From SKLM01 sp964542755 (GTDB lineage Bacteria; Chloroflexota; Anaerolineae; B4-G1), in assembly GCA_964542755.1 (NCBI GenBank), contig CAZIWL010000002.1, positions 39,592 to 103,591 on the forward strand: a stretch of DNA of 64,000 nt, given 5' to 3'. This document shows, piece after piece, positions 48,378 to 56,355 of the stretch. Within the stretch, counting starts at the first letter, position 1. Each line of letters begins with the position of its first letter. A program made the position numbers and the translations under genes. The notes under the pieces are model-generated. The model did no database searches. It saw nothing but the letters and a program-made list of their open reading frames with translations, and was not told the DNA's origin.

Positions 48378-51194
48378 CTACCGCTCCAACCAATCCGCCG
48401 CCACCTTCGGCAGCTGGGTGATGGACCCACGACGAATCGATGGATCGGGCAGAGACTCAAGGAAGAACGGACCGTAGGACTTCGTCAGCAAACGCTTGTC
48501 GAAGCAGACGATGATGCCCCGATCATCCCGCGTCCGAATCAGCCGGCCGAACCCCTGCAGGAAGCGCAGAATCGTCTCCGGCACGGTGAAATCCCGGAAC
48601 GGTTGCTCAAAGGTCTCCGCCCGCGCCGCGTAGACCGGATCGCTTGGCACGCTGAAGGGAAGTTTCGCGATAGCCAGGCAGCTCAACGGGTCCCCGGGCA
48701 CATCCACCCCTTCCCAGAAACTCCTGGTACCCAGCAGAACCCTCTTGTCCCCACCCCGGAAGTTCTCCAGTAGCTGAGCCCGTGAGATGCCCTGACCCTG
48801 GGCTTGGACCATGATCCCGGATTGAGCGAGGGGGGCCTTGATTGTCTTGTATGTGGCGCGTAACTGACGGTATGAAGTGAACAGCGCCAACGCCCGTCCC
48901 TTCGTGGCACGGAACAACTCGGCCATGCCTTGTGCGGCGATGTTCTGGTAGCCCCGCTCGCTGGGCTCCGGAATGTCGTCAACGATGTAGAAGAGCGTCG
49001 AGCTCTCGTAGTCGAAAGGAGAGCCGACGGCCAACTCGTTGGCATCCCAGGCGTGCAGCCGCTCCCTCAAGAAGTCAAACGTGCCGCTCGTGCGCAGTGT
49101 AGCCGAGGTCAGCACCACCGAGTTCTTCTTGTGAAACAGCTCCTCCTGCATCAATGGCCCGACGTGCAGCGGAGCGGCGTGCAGGCTTAGATGATCGCTG
49201 TTTGGCTGCATCTCCAGCCAGTAGATGAGAGAATCCGACGGATCCATGACCATGTGGCTGATCTTGGCGCGTACCTCCTCTAGGTGCTGCGCCATGCCCA
49301 GCATCTGCACCTGGAGTTCATCGGCGTCCGGTAGATCGTAGCTGGCGACCAACTCATCCAGGCCGCCAGCTAGCTTCTCCAGCTCCCCCACGGCAACGCG
49401 GACCGGCCGATCGAGGTCATCACACGCGATCTCGATGGCGTCCCACGCCGGCTGGACTCGAATCCCAGAACCCAGCCGCATACGGAAGGAGTACCGGCTG
49501 GGGCGGTCCCCCTTCTGCTCCGCTACGAAGTCCTCTATCCGGTCGTAGAACGTGTCCAGTTGCCGCAGTGCACCCTCAACGGACTGTCCGATCCTTCCGA
49601 TGGCAAGCTCTACCTCATCCATCACATCCTTCGGCAGCCGCGCTTGCTGACAGCGTCCCAGAACCTGGCTCAACAGGCCAGTCACGCGCCCCCCCTGGGT
49701 CACGTGCCCAATCTCGCTCAAGAGACGTCGCACGCTCGTTCGATCCGTCTCAAAGCTCAGCCCCTGAGTGATCGCAGACTCGAGGTGATGCGCCTCATCC
49801 ACCACCAGATACTTGTACTGCGGCAGAGCCCGATTCTGGACAGCCACATCGGCCAGTAGCAGTGCGTGATTCACGATGATCAGATGGGCCGCCTCCGCCG
49901 CCCGCCGAGCGCGGTAGAAGTAGCAGACCCCCCGTTGGAAGAAACGGCAGCGCTCTGGATCGCAGCCCTCGTAGTCCGCCGATAGCCGGTGCCACATGCT
50001 CCGTTCCAACCCCGTCGGCAAAAAAAGCTCGTCGCCATCCCCGTCCTTGGTACGTAGGAGCCAGATGAGGACCTTGGCCAGCACGCGCGCCTGTTCCGGG
50101 GATCGCGCGCCGCGGTGACGAAGTGCCTGCAAACGAGCCGGACAGAGGTAGTGCGACCGCCCCTTCAGTACCGTGGCCCGGAAATCAGCCGAAAGAATGT
50201 GATCCAAGTCTGGCAAGTCTTTGTCGTGCAGCTGCTCCTGCAGGTTAATCGTGTTCGTCGAGATCACCACACGCTCGCCGTTCTGGAGCGCCCAATGCAC
50301 CGTCGGAATCAAGTAAGCTAGCGACTTACCCACGCCCGTCGGGGCCTCCACCAGCAGGTGACGTCCCTCGTTGAACGCTTCCGCTACAGCCCGCAACATC
50401 TCCACCTGCTGTGGGCGGTACTCATAATTTGGGAACCGCTCAGCGAGGGCTCCCCCCTTATCCAGCAGAGACGCCAGAGAGCCAACCTCGAGGGATGTCG
50501 GATCGTTCACCGGTTCCAGGCGCTCGACCTTCTCACCAGCCTTGAACAGCGGGCCATCAGGACCTAGACGCTCTGGCGAGTGTCGCTCCGCAGGAGGCCG
50601 GTGCGCCATCTCCTCCAACGCCTCGCGGAAAAACGCGCACGGTTGCCAAGAGGCCCTCTCACTGTGACCAATGATCTCCTTCAGCAACCGCGCCGGGAGC
50701 GATGCGGCCCGGACCATCAGCGCGCGGAAGACTCGATAGCTCGCCACCGCATCATCCAGTGCTCGATGCGCCTGCTCCAGGGTGACCCCCAGCATCTGGG
50801 CCAGGCGGTTGAGGCTGTACCGGTCAGCATCAGGAAGGAGCACACCGGCCAACTCGAACGTGTCCAGGTACTCGTTGTCGAAATCCTGAGAGTGCTGCTG
50901 GAGAAACCGCAGGTCGAAGTTCACACTATGTCCAATCACGGGCTCACCTCCGACGAAGCGCACCAAGTCGGGCAGTACGTCGTAGAGATGAGGCGCCCCC
51001 CGCACGTCACGATCTGTGATGCCGGTCAGGGTCGTGATCTCGCGGGGGATATGACGCCCGGGGTCGACAAACGTGGAGTAGGTGTCTAGCTGTTCGTCGC
51101 GGCGAAACCTCGCCGCTCCAACTTCGATGATCGCATCACGCTGGGCATCGAGACCCGTGGTCTCCAGGTCAAGGGCCACGTAGGTTCGGGGCAT
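48378..51194 (-). CDS. dinG: DinG-family ATP-dependent helicase with DnaQ-like exonuclease domain
   Basis: A 938-residue superfamily 2 helicase of the DinG/XPD type. Residues about 1-170 are a DEDDh 3'-5' exonuclease: VALDLETTGLD, IGHSVNFDLRF and HRALDDAVASY. The helicase part has VEAPTGVGKSLAYL (Walker A), the 4Fe-4S cysteines (LCPARL, then CDPERC and GVCYF), LVVDEAHHLE (DEAH), VVLTSATLRTSG and QGFGRLIRTRDDRG (motif VI). It likely unwinds D-loop, R-loop or damaged DNA. ATG 51194 (MPRTYV) is preferred with GAGGAA just upstream; GTG 51254 gives 20 more residues of unlikely sequence. Promoter at 51288-51315. Confidence 0.94.
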   Translation of the reverse strand: MPRTYVALDLETTGLDAQRDAIIEVGAARFRRDEQLDTYSTFVDPGRHIPREITTLTGITDRDVRGAPHLYDVLPDLVRFVGGEPVIGHSVNFDLRFLQQHSQDFDNEYLDTFELAGVLLPDADRYSLNRLAQMLGVTLEQAHRALDDAVASYRVFRALMVRAASLPARLLKEIIGHSERASWQPCAFFREALEEMAHRPPAERHSPERLGPDGPLFKAGEKVERLEPVNDPTSLEVGSLASLLDKGGALAERFPNYEYRPQQVEMLRAVAEAFNEGRHLLVEAPTGVGKSLAYLIPTVHWALQNGERVVISTNTINLQEQLHDKDLPDLDHILSADFRATVLKGRSHYLCPARLQALRHRGARSPEQARVLAKVLIWLLRTKDGDGDELFLPTGLERSMWHRLSADYEGCDPERCRFFQRGVCYFYRARRAAEAAHLIIVNHALLLADVAVQNRALPQYKYLVVDEAHHLESAITQGLSFETDRTSVRRLLSEIGHVTQGGRVTGLLSQVLGRCQQARLPKDVMDEVELAIGRIGQSVEGALRQLDTFYDRIEDFVAEQKGDRPSRYSFRMRLGSGIRVQPAWDAIEIACDDLDRPVRVAVGELEKLAGGLDELVASYDLPDADELQVQMLGMAQHLEEVRAKISHMVMDPSDSLIYWLEMQPNSDHLSLHAAPLHVGPLMQEELFHKKNSVVLTSATLRTSGTFDFLRERLHAWDANELAVGSPFDYESSTLFYIVDDIPEPSERGYQNIAAQGMAELFRATKGRALALFTSYRQLRATYKTIKAPLAQSGIMVQAQGQGISRAQLLENFRGGDKRVLLGTRSFWEGVDVPGDPLSCLAIAKLPFSVPSDPVYAARAETFEQPFRDFTVPETILRFLQGFGRLIRTRDDRGIIVCFDKRLLTKSYGPFFLESLPDPSIRRGSITQLPKVAADWLER

Positions 51195-51287
51195 GCTTCC
51201 TCGTTTCTGGGTTCTGGGAGCTTCGTTGAAGGTCACTGTCCCGTTGCCCACCACTTCCTAGCAGACAGGACTACGCACCGGGGGATC

Positions 51288-51315
51288 ATTATACCGCAGG
51301 AGCTAGGTGGGGCAA
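51288..51315 (-). promoter_or_regulatory. Promoter of dinG
   Basis: Minus strand TTGCCC (51315-51310), 16 bases, perfect TATAAT (51293-51288). Predicted start is near 51281, about 85 bases before the ATG. Confidence 0.75.
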
Positions 51316-51332
51316 GAGACAGCCGGCGACAA

Positions 51333-51488
51333 GGTGCACTAACGGGTTGTCGCCCCTACCGGTGCGATGCACCTCACGAGCGTACGCTTGCCACGTATAC
51401 CAGTCACAACTAGTCAGTACAGCGGCGCCCGTTTGGCGCCAACGGTGTCCAACCGGTCACCATGTCCGCGACAACTCGTTAGCGCACC
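51333..51488 (+). mobile_element. MITE-like element, copy 1
   Basis: A 156-base sequence bounded by 21-base inverted repeats (51333-51353 and 51468-51488; two mismatches). It is homologous along its length to 63205-63366, including CTTGCC.CGTAT.CCAGTCACAAC. The ten bases CGGCGACAAG occur on both sides (51324-51333 and 51491-51500) and may be a target-site duplication. It codes for no protein. It lies between the dinG promoter and the promoter of the second MoxR gene. Confidence 0.7.
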
Positions 51489-51523
51489 CCCGGCGACAAG
51501 TCAACAACCCACCAGGGGTCCAG

Positions 51524-51553
51524 TTGCCGAGCGAAGCTGGTCCGTGTTATACT
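51524..51553 (+). promoter_or_regulatory. Promoter of the MoxR-DUF58-DUF4129 operon
   Basis: TTGCCG (51524-51529), 18 bases, TATACT (51548-51553). Predicted start is near 51560, about 105 bases before the MoxR ATG. Confidence 0.6.
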
Positions 51554-51666
51554 CCCATCGACGGTACGTGCGCCGAACCCACTGTATCACTGCCGGATAC
51601 CCTGGATGCGAACCGTGCTCGACAGACGCCGTCACAACAGACAGCACCACCGCCTGGAGGACCATA

Positions 51667-52605
51667 ATGATTGAAGAGACCGCCGCTCAGGTGCGGGAGA
51701 ACGTCCAGAAGGTCATCGTCGGCAAGTCGGAAGTGATTGAGTTGGGGCTCGTGGCGGTCCTCTGTGAGGGCCACATTCTTGTGGAGGACGTACCCGGGAT
51801 CGGCAAGACCACTCTCGCCCGAGCGTTGGCTCGCAGCCTCGGATGCGCCTTCCGCCGCATCCAGTTCACGCCCGATCTCCTCCCTTCGGACGTCACCGGC
51901 ATTAGCTTTTTCAATCAGAAGATCCAGGAGTTCGAGTTCAGGCCAGGGCCTGTGATGTCCCAGGTCGTCCTGGCGGACGAGATCAACCGCGCCACCCCCC
52001 GCACCCAGTCCGCCCTCCTGGAGGCCATGCAGGAGCAGCAGATCACCGTCGATGGCGAGACCCATCCCCTGCCCAGGCCCTTTTTGGTGATTGCCACCCA
52101 GAACCCCATCGAACTCGAAGGCACCTTCCCCCTTCCCGAGGCCCAGATCGACCGCTTTCTCCTGCGTCTCTCTCTCGGATACCCAACTGAGGACGAGGAA
52201 CACGCTATGCTGCTGCGATTCGAGAGAGATGATCCTCTGGAGGAACTAGGCCCGGTTACGACGCCCGAAGACCTGCGAGCGCTTCAACAGCGCGTCCGCG
52301 ACACGCGTGTGGAAGAGTCTGTCCGGGGTTATGTGGTCGACGTCGTCCGCGCCACACGTGAGCACCCCGACGTCGAGCTCGGCGTCAGCCCCCGCGGCAC
52401 ATTGGCCCTCTACCGCTGCGCCCAGGCGCTGGCCGCCATCCGTGGGCGCGACTACGTGCTCCCTGACGACGTCAAGTACCTCGCACCCCACGTGCTTACC
52501 CACCGTATCATGATCAGTCCCACGACTCGGCTCAGGGGGCGCGCGCTCACCGAGATTCTGGTCGACGTCATCGAGGGCGTGCCCGTTCCAGTCGAGGAGG
52601 CTTAA
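51667..52605 (+). CDS. MoxR-family AAA+ ATPase (copy 2)
   Basis: A 312-residue MoxR ATPase, first gene of a MoxR, DUF58, DUF4129 operon. Walker A EDVPGIGKTTLARAL, Walker B VVLADEINRATPRTQSALLE, sensor VIATQNPIELEGTFPLPEAQIDRF and lid LGVSPRGTLALYR are all intact. Start ATG 51667 (MIEETAAQ) has GGAGG seven bases upstream; the predicted promoter at 51524-51553 rules out an earlier start. MoxR, DUF58 and a DUF4129 membrane protein are commonly neighbours and probably form a membrane-associated complex of poorly known purpose, possibly cell-envelope assembly. Confidence 0.94.
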   Translation: MIEETAAQVRENVQKVIVGKSEVIELGLVAVLCEGHILVEDVPGIGKTTLARALARSLGCAFRRIQFTPDLLPSDVTGISFFNQKIQEFEFRPGPVMSQVVLADEINRATPRTQSALLEAMQEQQITVDGETHPLPRPFLVIATQNPIELEGTFPLPEAQIDRFLLRLSLGYPTEDEEHAMLLRFERDDPLEELGPVTTPEDLRALQQRVRDTRVEESVRGYVVDVVRATREHPDVELGVSPRGTLALYRCAQALAAIRGRDYVLPDDVKYLAPHVLTHRIMISPTTRLRGRALTEILVDVIEGVPVPVEEA

Positions 52606-52641
52606 TGCCCTTCCGCCTGTAGCAGTCCGGATCGAACGCCT

Positions 52642-53979
52642 ATGAAGCGAGAGGGAACGAAGACGGCTGAGGCACGGTCCCGGCGCGGGGGCCAGTTTAC
52701 GCCCGTCTGGTTCGAAATGGCCGCTCTTCTCATCGTGGTTGGGATCATCCTTGATGAGCCGGCCGTCTTCGCCCTGTCCGCCAGCATCCTCACGGTCATC
52801 CCCGTAGCCTGGCTGTGGAAGCGTCGCTCCCTCTGCAAGCTGGACTACACGAGGAAGCTCGACCAAGAGCGGGCGTTTCCGGGCGAGTCCGTCGCGATGA
52901 CGGTGCAGATTACCAATCGGAAGCTCCTCCCAGTGAGTTGGCTTGAGATCAAGGACGAAATTCCCCTCTCCCTTACCCTGGAGGATGGGGCGCTCATGCC
53001 CACCCATATCCCGCGAATGGGCTATCTCCAACAGGTACTGGCGCTGCGCTGGTACGAACGTGTGAGCCGGAGCTACCGTCTGGCGTGTACCAAGCGAGGT
53101 ATCTACGGCCTCGGACGTGTCCACCTCAAATCCGGTGATCTCTTCACCCTCTTCGAAGAGCAGCAGGAACGATGCAGCGATGATCGGTTGGTCGTCTTCC
53201 CCAGGGTGTGGCCTCTGTCCGACTTCGGCCTCCCGCCCAAGGACCCTTTCGGGCAGCGCCGCGCCCAGCGCCGAATGATCGAGGACCCTCTGAGCACCAT
53301 CGGGGTCCGCGACCACCGCCCGGAGGACGGCATGCGCCGTATCCATTGGAAGGCCACCGCGCACAAAGGCGAACTGCAGGTCCGCGTCTACGAACCCACG
53401 GCCTCGCTAGAGTCGGTGGTCTTCCTGAACGTCAGCACCTTCGAGCACCACTGGCAGGGAGTCCTCCCCACCCTCTTGGAAAACGCTATCAGCGTCGCCG
53501 CCTCCATCGCCGTGTGGGCTGTGGGGCACAGACACAAGGTGGGCATGGTGACCAATGGCTGCCTTGTTCAATCCGATCAGCCGGCCCGCGTGCCCCCGGG
53601 CCGGTCTCCGGAGCAACTAGCCGCCATTCTGGAGATGCTAGCCGGCGTTACCAGTTTCGCCACCGGATCCATAGAGAAGGTTCTCCGTCGCGAGAGTCCG
53701 CGCCTGCCCTGGGGCGCGACCCTCGTCGTGGTAACGCCCATCGTCACCCATCGCCTCGAGGACATCATCGTCACCCTCCGGGACGCCGGACGACGCCTGG
53801 CTCTGGTCTCTCTTGAGGGGAAACCACCACCACCCCTGCGCAGTGTCGTCACTTACCACCTGCCTCCCTCCCTTCCCGTCTTCAACCAGACCAATGGAGC
53901 GCTGACATCATCGAGAAAGGCCCTTATGGCGTCGGGACTACTGAACATGGAAGCCTACCGTCATGCGACCCATGCGTAG
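52642..53979 (+). CDS. DUF58-domain membrane protein
   Basis: A 445-residue protein with two N-terminal membrane helices (FEMAALLIVVGIILDEPAVF and ALSASILTVIPVAWLW), then an extended part and the DUF58 motif IGVRDHRPEDGMRRIHWKAT at about residues 215-235, followed by a VWA-like segment (SLESVVFLNVSTFE). It is the usual MoxR partner and sits 36 bases downstream of the MoxR gene. DUF58 proteins are thought to be MoxR clients. No obvious SD before ATG 52642, so translation may depend on the upstream gene. Specific function is unknown. Confidence 0.9.
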   Translation: MKREGTKTAEARSRRGGQFTPVWFEMAALLIVVGIILDEPAVFALSASILTVIPVAWLWKRRSLCKLDYTRKLDQERAFPGESVAMTVQITNRKLLPVSWLEIKDEIPLSLTLEDGALMPTHIPRMGYLQQVLALRWYERVSRSYRLACTKRGIYGLGRVHLKSGDLFTLFEEQQERCSDDRLVVFPRVWPLSDFGLPPKDPFGQRRAQRRMIEDPLSTIGVRDHRPEDGMRRIHWKATAHKGELQVRVYEPTASLESVVFLNVSTFEHHWQGVLPTLLENAISVAASIAVWAVGHRHKVGMVTNGCLVQSDQPARVPPGRSPEQLAAILEMLAGVTSFATGSIEKVLRRESPRLPWGATLVVVTPIVTHRLEDIIVTLRDAGRRLALVSLEGKPPPPLRSVVTYHLPPSLPVFNQTNGALTSSRKALMASGLLNMEAYRHATHA

Positions 53980-54004
53980 CGCCTAAGATAAGGGAATTCT
54001 TGAG

Positions 54005-55492
54005 ATGCGCATTCCCGCGGAAGAGATGGACGCCACTGGGAAGCCAACTATGGCCCGCCTCACGCCGTACATCCGCCGCGAGTTGGTCTATGTCACGCTA
54101 GGCGCCATGGATGTCTGTGTTATTACGCCCCTCTACGTAGCCCTCCTCGCCCCAATAACCGATGTCGGCGTCTGGGCCCTCTTCGGCAGTCTCCTCCTTG
54201 CCATCTTGGCCATTCATTACGTGGCGCGCCTCTCTTTCCGTTTCCCGGTCGGCTCCGAAGCGAGATCGGCCCTTATCGTCGCAGGCGTGCTGCTCAGCAG
54301 CGCCTTGGCTGTGCAGCGTGTCGTCTATCCTGGCCACGGGTTGTGGAGCCGTTGGATCATCTCCGTGTATCAGCAGCTGCGCCGGAACCTTTTCGGCCCC
54401 GAGATGCGTGTCTTACTCCTTACCGCCTTTCTCTGGTGGCGCGGGTTGGTCCTAGCCCAGCGGAGACTGGATAGCTCGAGCGTCGCTTTCCACTTCCGGC
54501 TCGGCGTTTTGATTCTTGTGGTCACGACCGCCATCGCTGGATCGATGGTCAGGTGGCCCTATCAGAGAATTGTCTACCTCTTCTTCTTCATCAGCCTGCT
54601 TGGCATTGCCATGGCTCGGGCGGACGAGATTGGACAGCAGTACGGAGGCCGGGAGAGCCCCTTCGGTCTCGGGTGGCTGGTCACTACGATGGTCGTCGGC
54701 TCCATCGTACTCGCTGCGGCCGCCGGCTTGACCTCCGTCTTGACCGGGCAAGCTCTGGGCGGTGTCCTTCTTCCCGTCCTACGTTTCCTCCAGGTCGTCA
54801 TCTTTGTCATCCTATATGCCCTCGCCTGGCTGGCGCAGTTCATCCTTCAACCCTTGGTCGTCCTTCTCCAGCGGTACGAGGTAGGCCGTGCGTTGGCCGA
54901 CCTCTTCGATGACGTTTCTTTTCCGGACTATGCCTCAGAGGCCGGCGAACCGTGGGCCCCTCCCTTCACCACAGACCAGATGGAGATCATCAGACTGGTC
55001 GTGGCTGCTGTGGGGACCCTGATCGTGCTCCTCCTGGTTGCGGTCTCGCTCTCGCGGCTCCGGGCGAGGTCGAGAGGGCTCAGCGAGGGAACGCGTGAAT
55101 CCGTCTGGGATGGCCTCCGTCTCCGGTCGACCCTCGACGGGCTGTTGAGAGGCAGCCGTCGAGGCCTTAAACAGATGGGCGAGGCTCTTGCCGGGTCCCG
55201 AGTGTTGGGCCTCTTCGCAGCCCAAACCATCCGACGCACGTACGCTCATTTGGCCGCGCTGGCAGCCCGACGCGGCCGCCCTCGCCGCGTCGATGAGACG
55301 CCCTACGACTACTTGGACACACTGAGAACCGCCTTCCCGGAGAACCAAACGGACGCCGCTCTTATCACCGAGTTCTACGTCCTCGTCCACTACGGCGAGC
55401 TGCCCGAGCGCCGCGACGACCTCGCCAAAGTCCGCGCTGCCTGGAGCCGGATCCAGCGTCGCTACAGCAGCCAGGTCGAGGATTCCAATTGA
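54005..55492 (+). CDS. Multi-pass membrane protein with C-terminal DUF4129
   Basis: A 495-residue protein with about eight helices in the first 290 residues (for example VCVITPLYVALLAPI and LAIHYVARL), a further helix near 340-360 (IRLVVAAVGTLIVLLLVAVSL), and the cytoplasmic DUF4129 at about 420-490 (TPYDYLDTLRTAFPENQTDA, then ALITEFYVLVHYGELP). DUF4129 often accompanies transglutaminase-like proteins and MoxR/DUF58, but no transglutaminase Cys-His-Asp set is visible here. It lies 25 bases after the DUF58 gene, so the three genes form an operon. Role in envelope maintenance is likely but unproven. Confidence 0.88.
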   Translation: MRIPAEEMDATGKPTMARLTPYIRRELVYVTLGAMDVCVITPLYVALLAPITDVGVWALFGSLLLAILAIHYVARLSFRFPVGSEARSALIVAGVLLSSALAVQRVVYPGHGLWSRWIISVYQQLRRNLFGPEMRVLLLTAFLWWRGLVLAQRRLDSSSVAFHFRLGVLILVVTTAIAGSMVRWPYQRIVYLFFFISLLGIAMARADEIGQQYGGRESPFGLGWLVTTMVVGSIVLAAAAGLTSVLTGQALGGVLLPVLRFLQVVIFVILYALAWLAQFILQPLVVLLQRYEVGRALADLFDDVSFPDYASEAGEPWAPPFTTDQMEIIRLVVAAVGTLIVLLLVAVSLSRLRARSRGLSEGTRESVWDGLRLRSTLDGLLRGSRRGLKQMGEALAGSRVLGLFAAQTIRRTYAHLAALAARRGRPRRVDETPYDYLDTLRTAFPENQTDAALITEFYVLVHYGELPERRDDLAKVRAAWSRIQRRYSSQVEDSN

Positions 55493-55650
55493 ACCAGCGA
55501 GGATCTTGATCCATGGCCTGGCAGACCGCGGCACCCTTTGGACGTCCCCACCTACGCCCTCGCTGACGGTTGGCCCCTTAGGCGGGTCCGCCCCGACGCC
55601 GCTGGCTCGCAAACCGAGCGTGACGCCTGTCCCCCCTCCGCAACGTTTGT

Positions 55651-55679
55651 TTGACACCCCCCACCAGCTATGCTATAGT
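55651..55679 (+). promoter_or_regulatory. Promoter of the roadblock gene
   Basis: TTGACA (55651-55656), 17 bases, TATAGT (55674-55679). Predicted start is near 55686, about 135 bases before the ATG. Confidence 0.8.
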
Positions 55680-55823
55680 TGGCGTGCTTGTCCAGGGGGG
55701 TAGTCACCAATTCTCTAAGGCTCGATACGGCGAGGTACGAGTCGAGCACACATCCTGAAGAGACGATGTCGGGCAGCAAACCAAGACGATCGAGATACCC
55801 CGTTGGAGGTGGAAGGAGACCGC

Positions 55824-56195
55824 ATGGCAAAGTCAAGGACAGAGCAACTCATAGACCGGCTGCGGGGCCTGCAGATGAGCACGCCCGACGTTGAGGCCTC
55901 GGCCCTCGTCAGTGTCGATGGGCTCATTATCGCCTCGGCCCTTCCCCCCGGCGTTGAGGAGGACCGAGTCTCTGCGATGTCAGCCGCCATGCTCTCTCTG
56001 GGTGATCGGATCTCCACGGAGCTCGGGCGGGGAAGGCTGAGTCAGGTCTACGTCAAGGGCGATCAGGGTTACGTCATACTGATGTCCGTCGGCGAGGAAG
56101 CCGTCCTGACTGTGCTAGCGCATCAAGAGGCCAAGCTCGGGCTCGTATTCTTGGACATGCGCCGCACCGCCGAGGATCTGACCGCTCTGCTTTAG
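55824..56195 (+). CDS. Roadblock/LC7-domain protein
   Basis: A 123-residue single-domain roadblock/LC7 protein (MglB-like). RTEQLIDRLRGLQMSTPDVE begins the domain, and ALVSVDGLIIASALPPGVEEDR, MSAAMLSLGDRISTELGRG and VYVKGDQGYVILMSVGEEAVL continue it, matching the five-strand, two-helix pattern. These dimers act as regulators of small Ras-like GTPases (MglA type) or as scaffolds. No GTPase gene is present in the window, so its partner lies elsewhere. ATG 55824 has AAGGAG five bases upstream. Own promoter at 55651-55679; the pyrG gene starts 160 bases later and may or may not share the transcript. Confidence 0.9.
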   Translation: MAKSRTEQLIDRLRGLQMSTPDVEASALVSVDGLIIASALPPGVEEDRVSAMSAAMLSLGDRISTELGRGRLSQVYVKGDQGYVILMSVGEEAVLTVLAHQEAKLGLVFLDMRRTAEDLTALL

Positions 56196-56355
56196 CCGGC
56201 GGCATTGGCGGCAGACGCCACAGCTCATCCAAACCAGACGCGAAGTCTGATTGATCTTAGGGAGGGTCGCGCAAGTGACGCTCCCGATTTCTTGTGCCAT
56301 TCGCCTGTCAGGTAACACGTGACTGCGCCTAGAGTCACAAGCTGGTTGAGAATCT

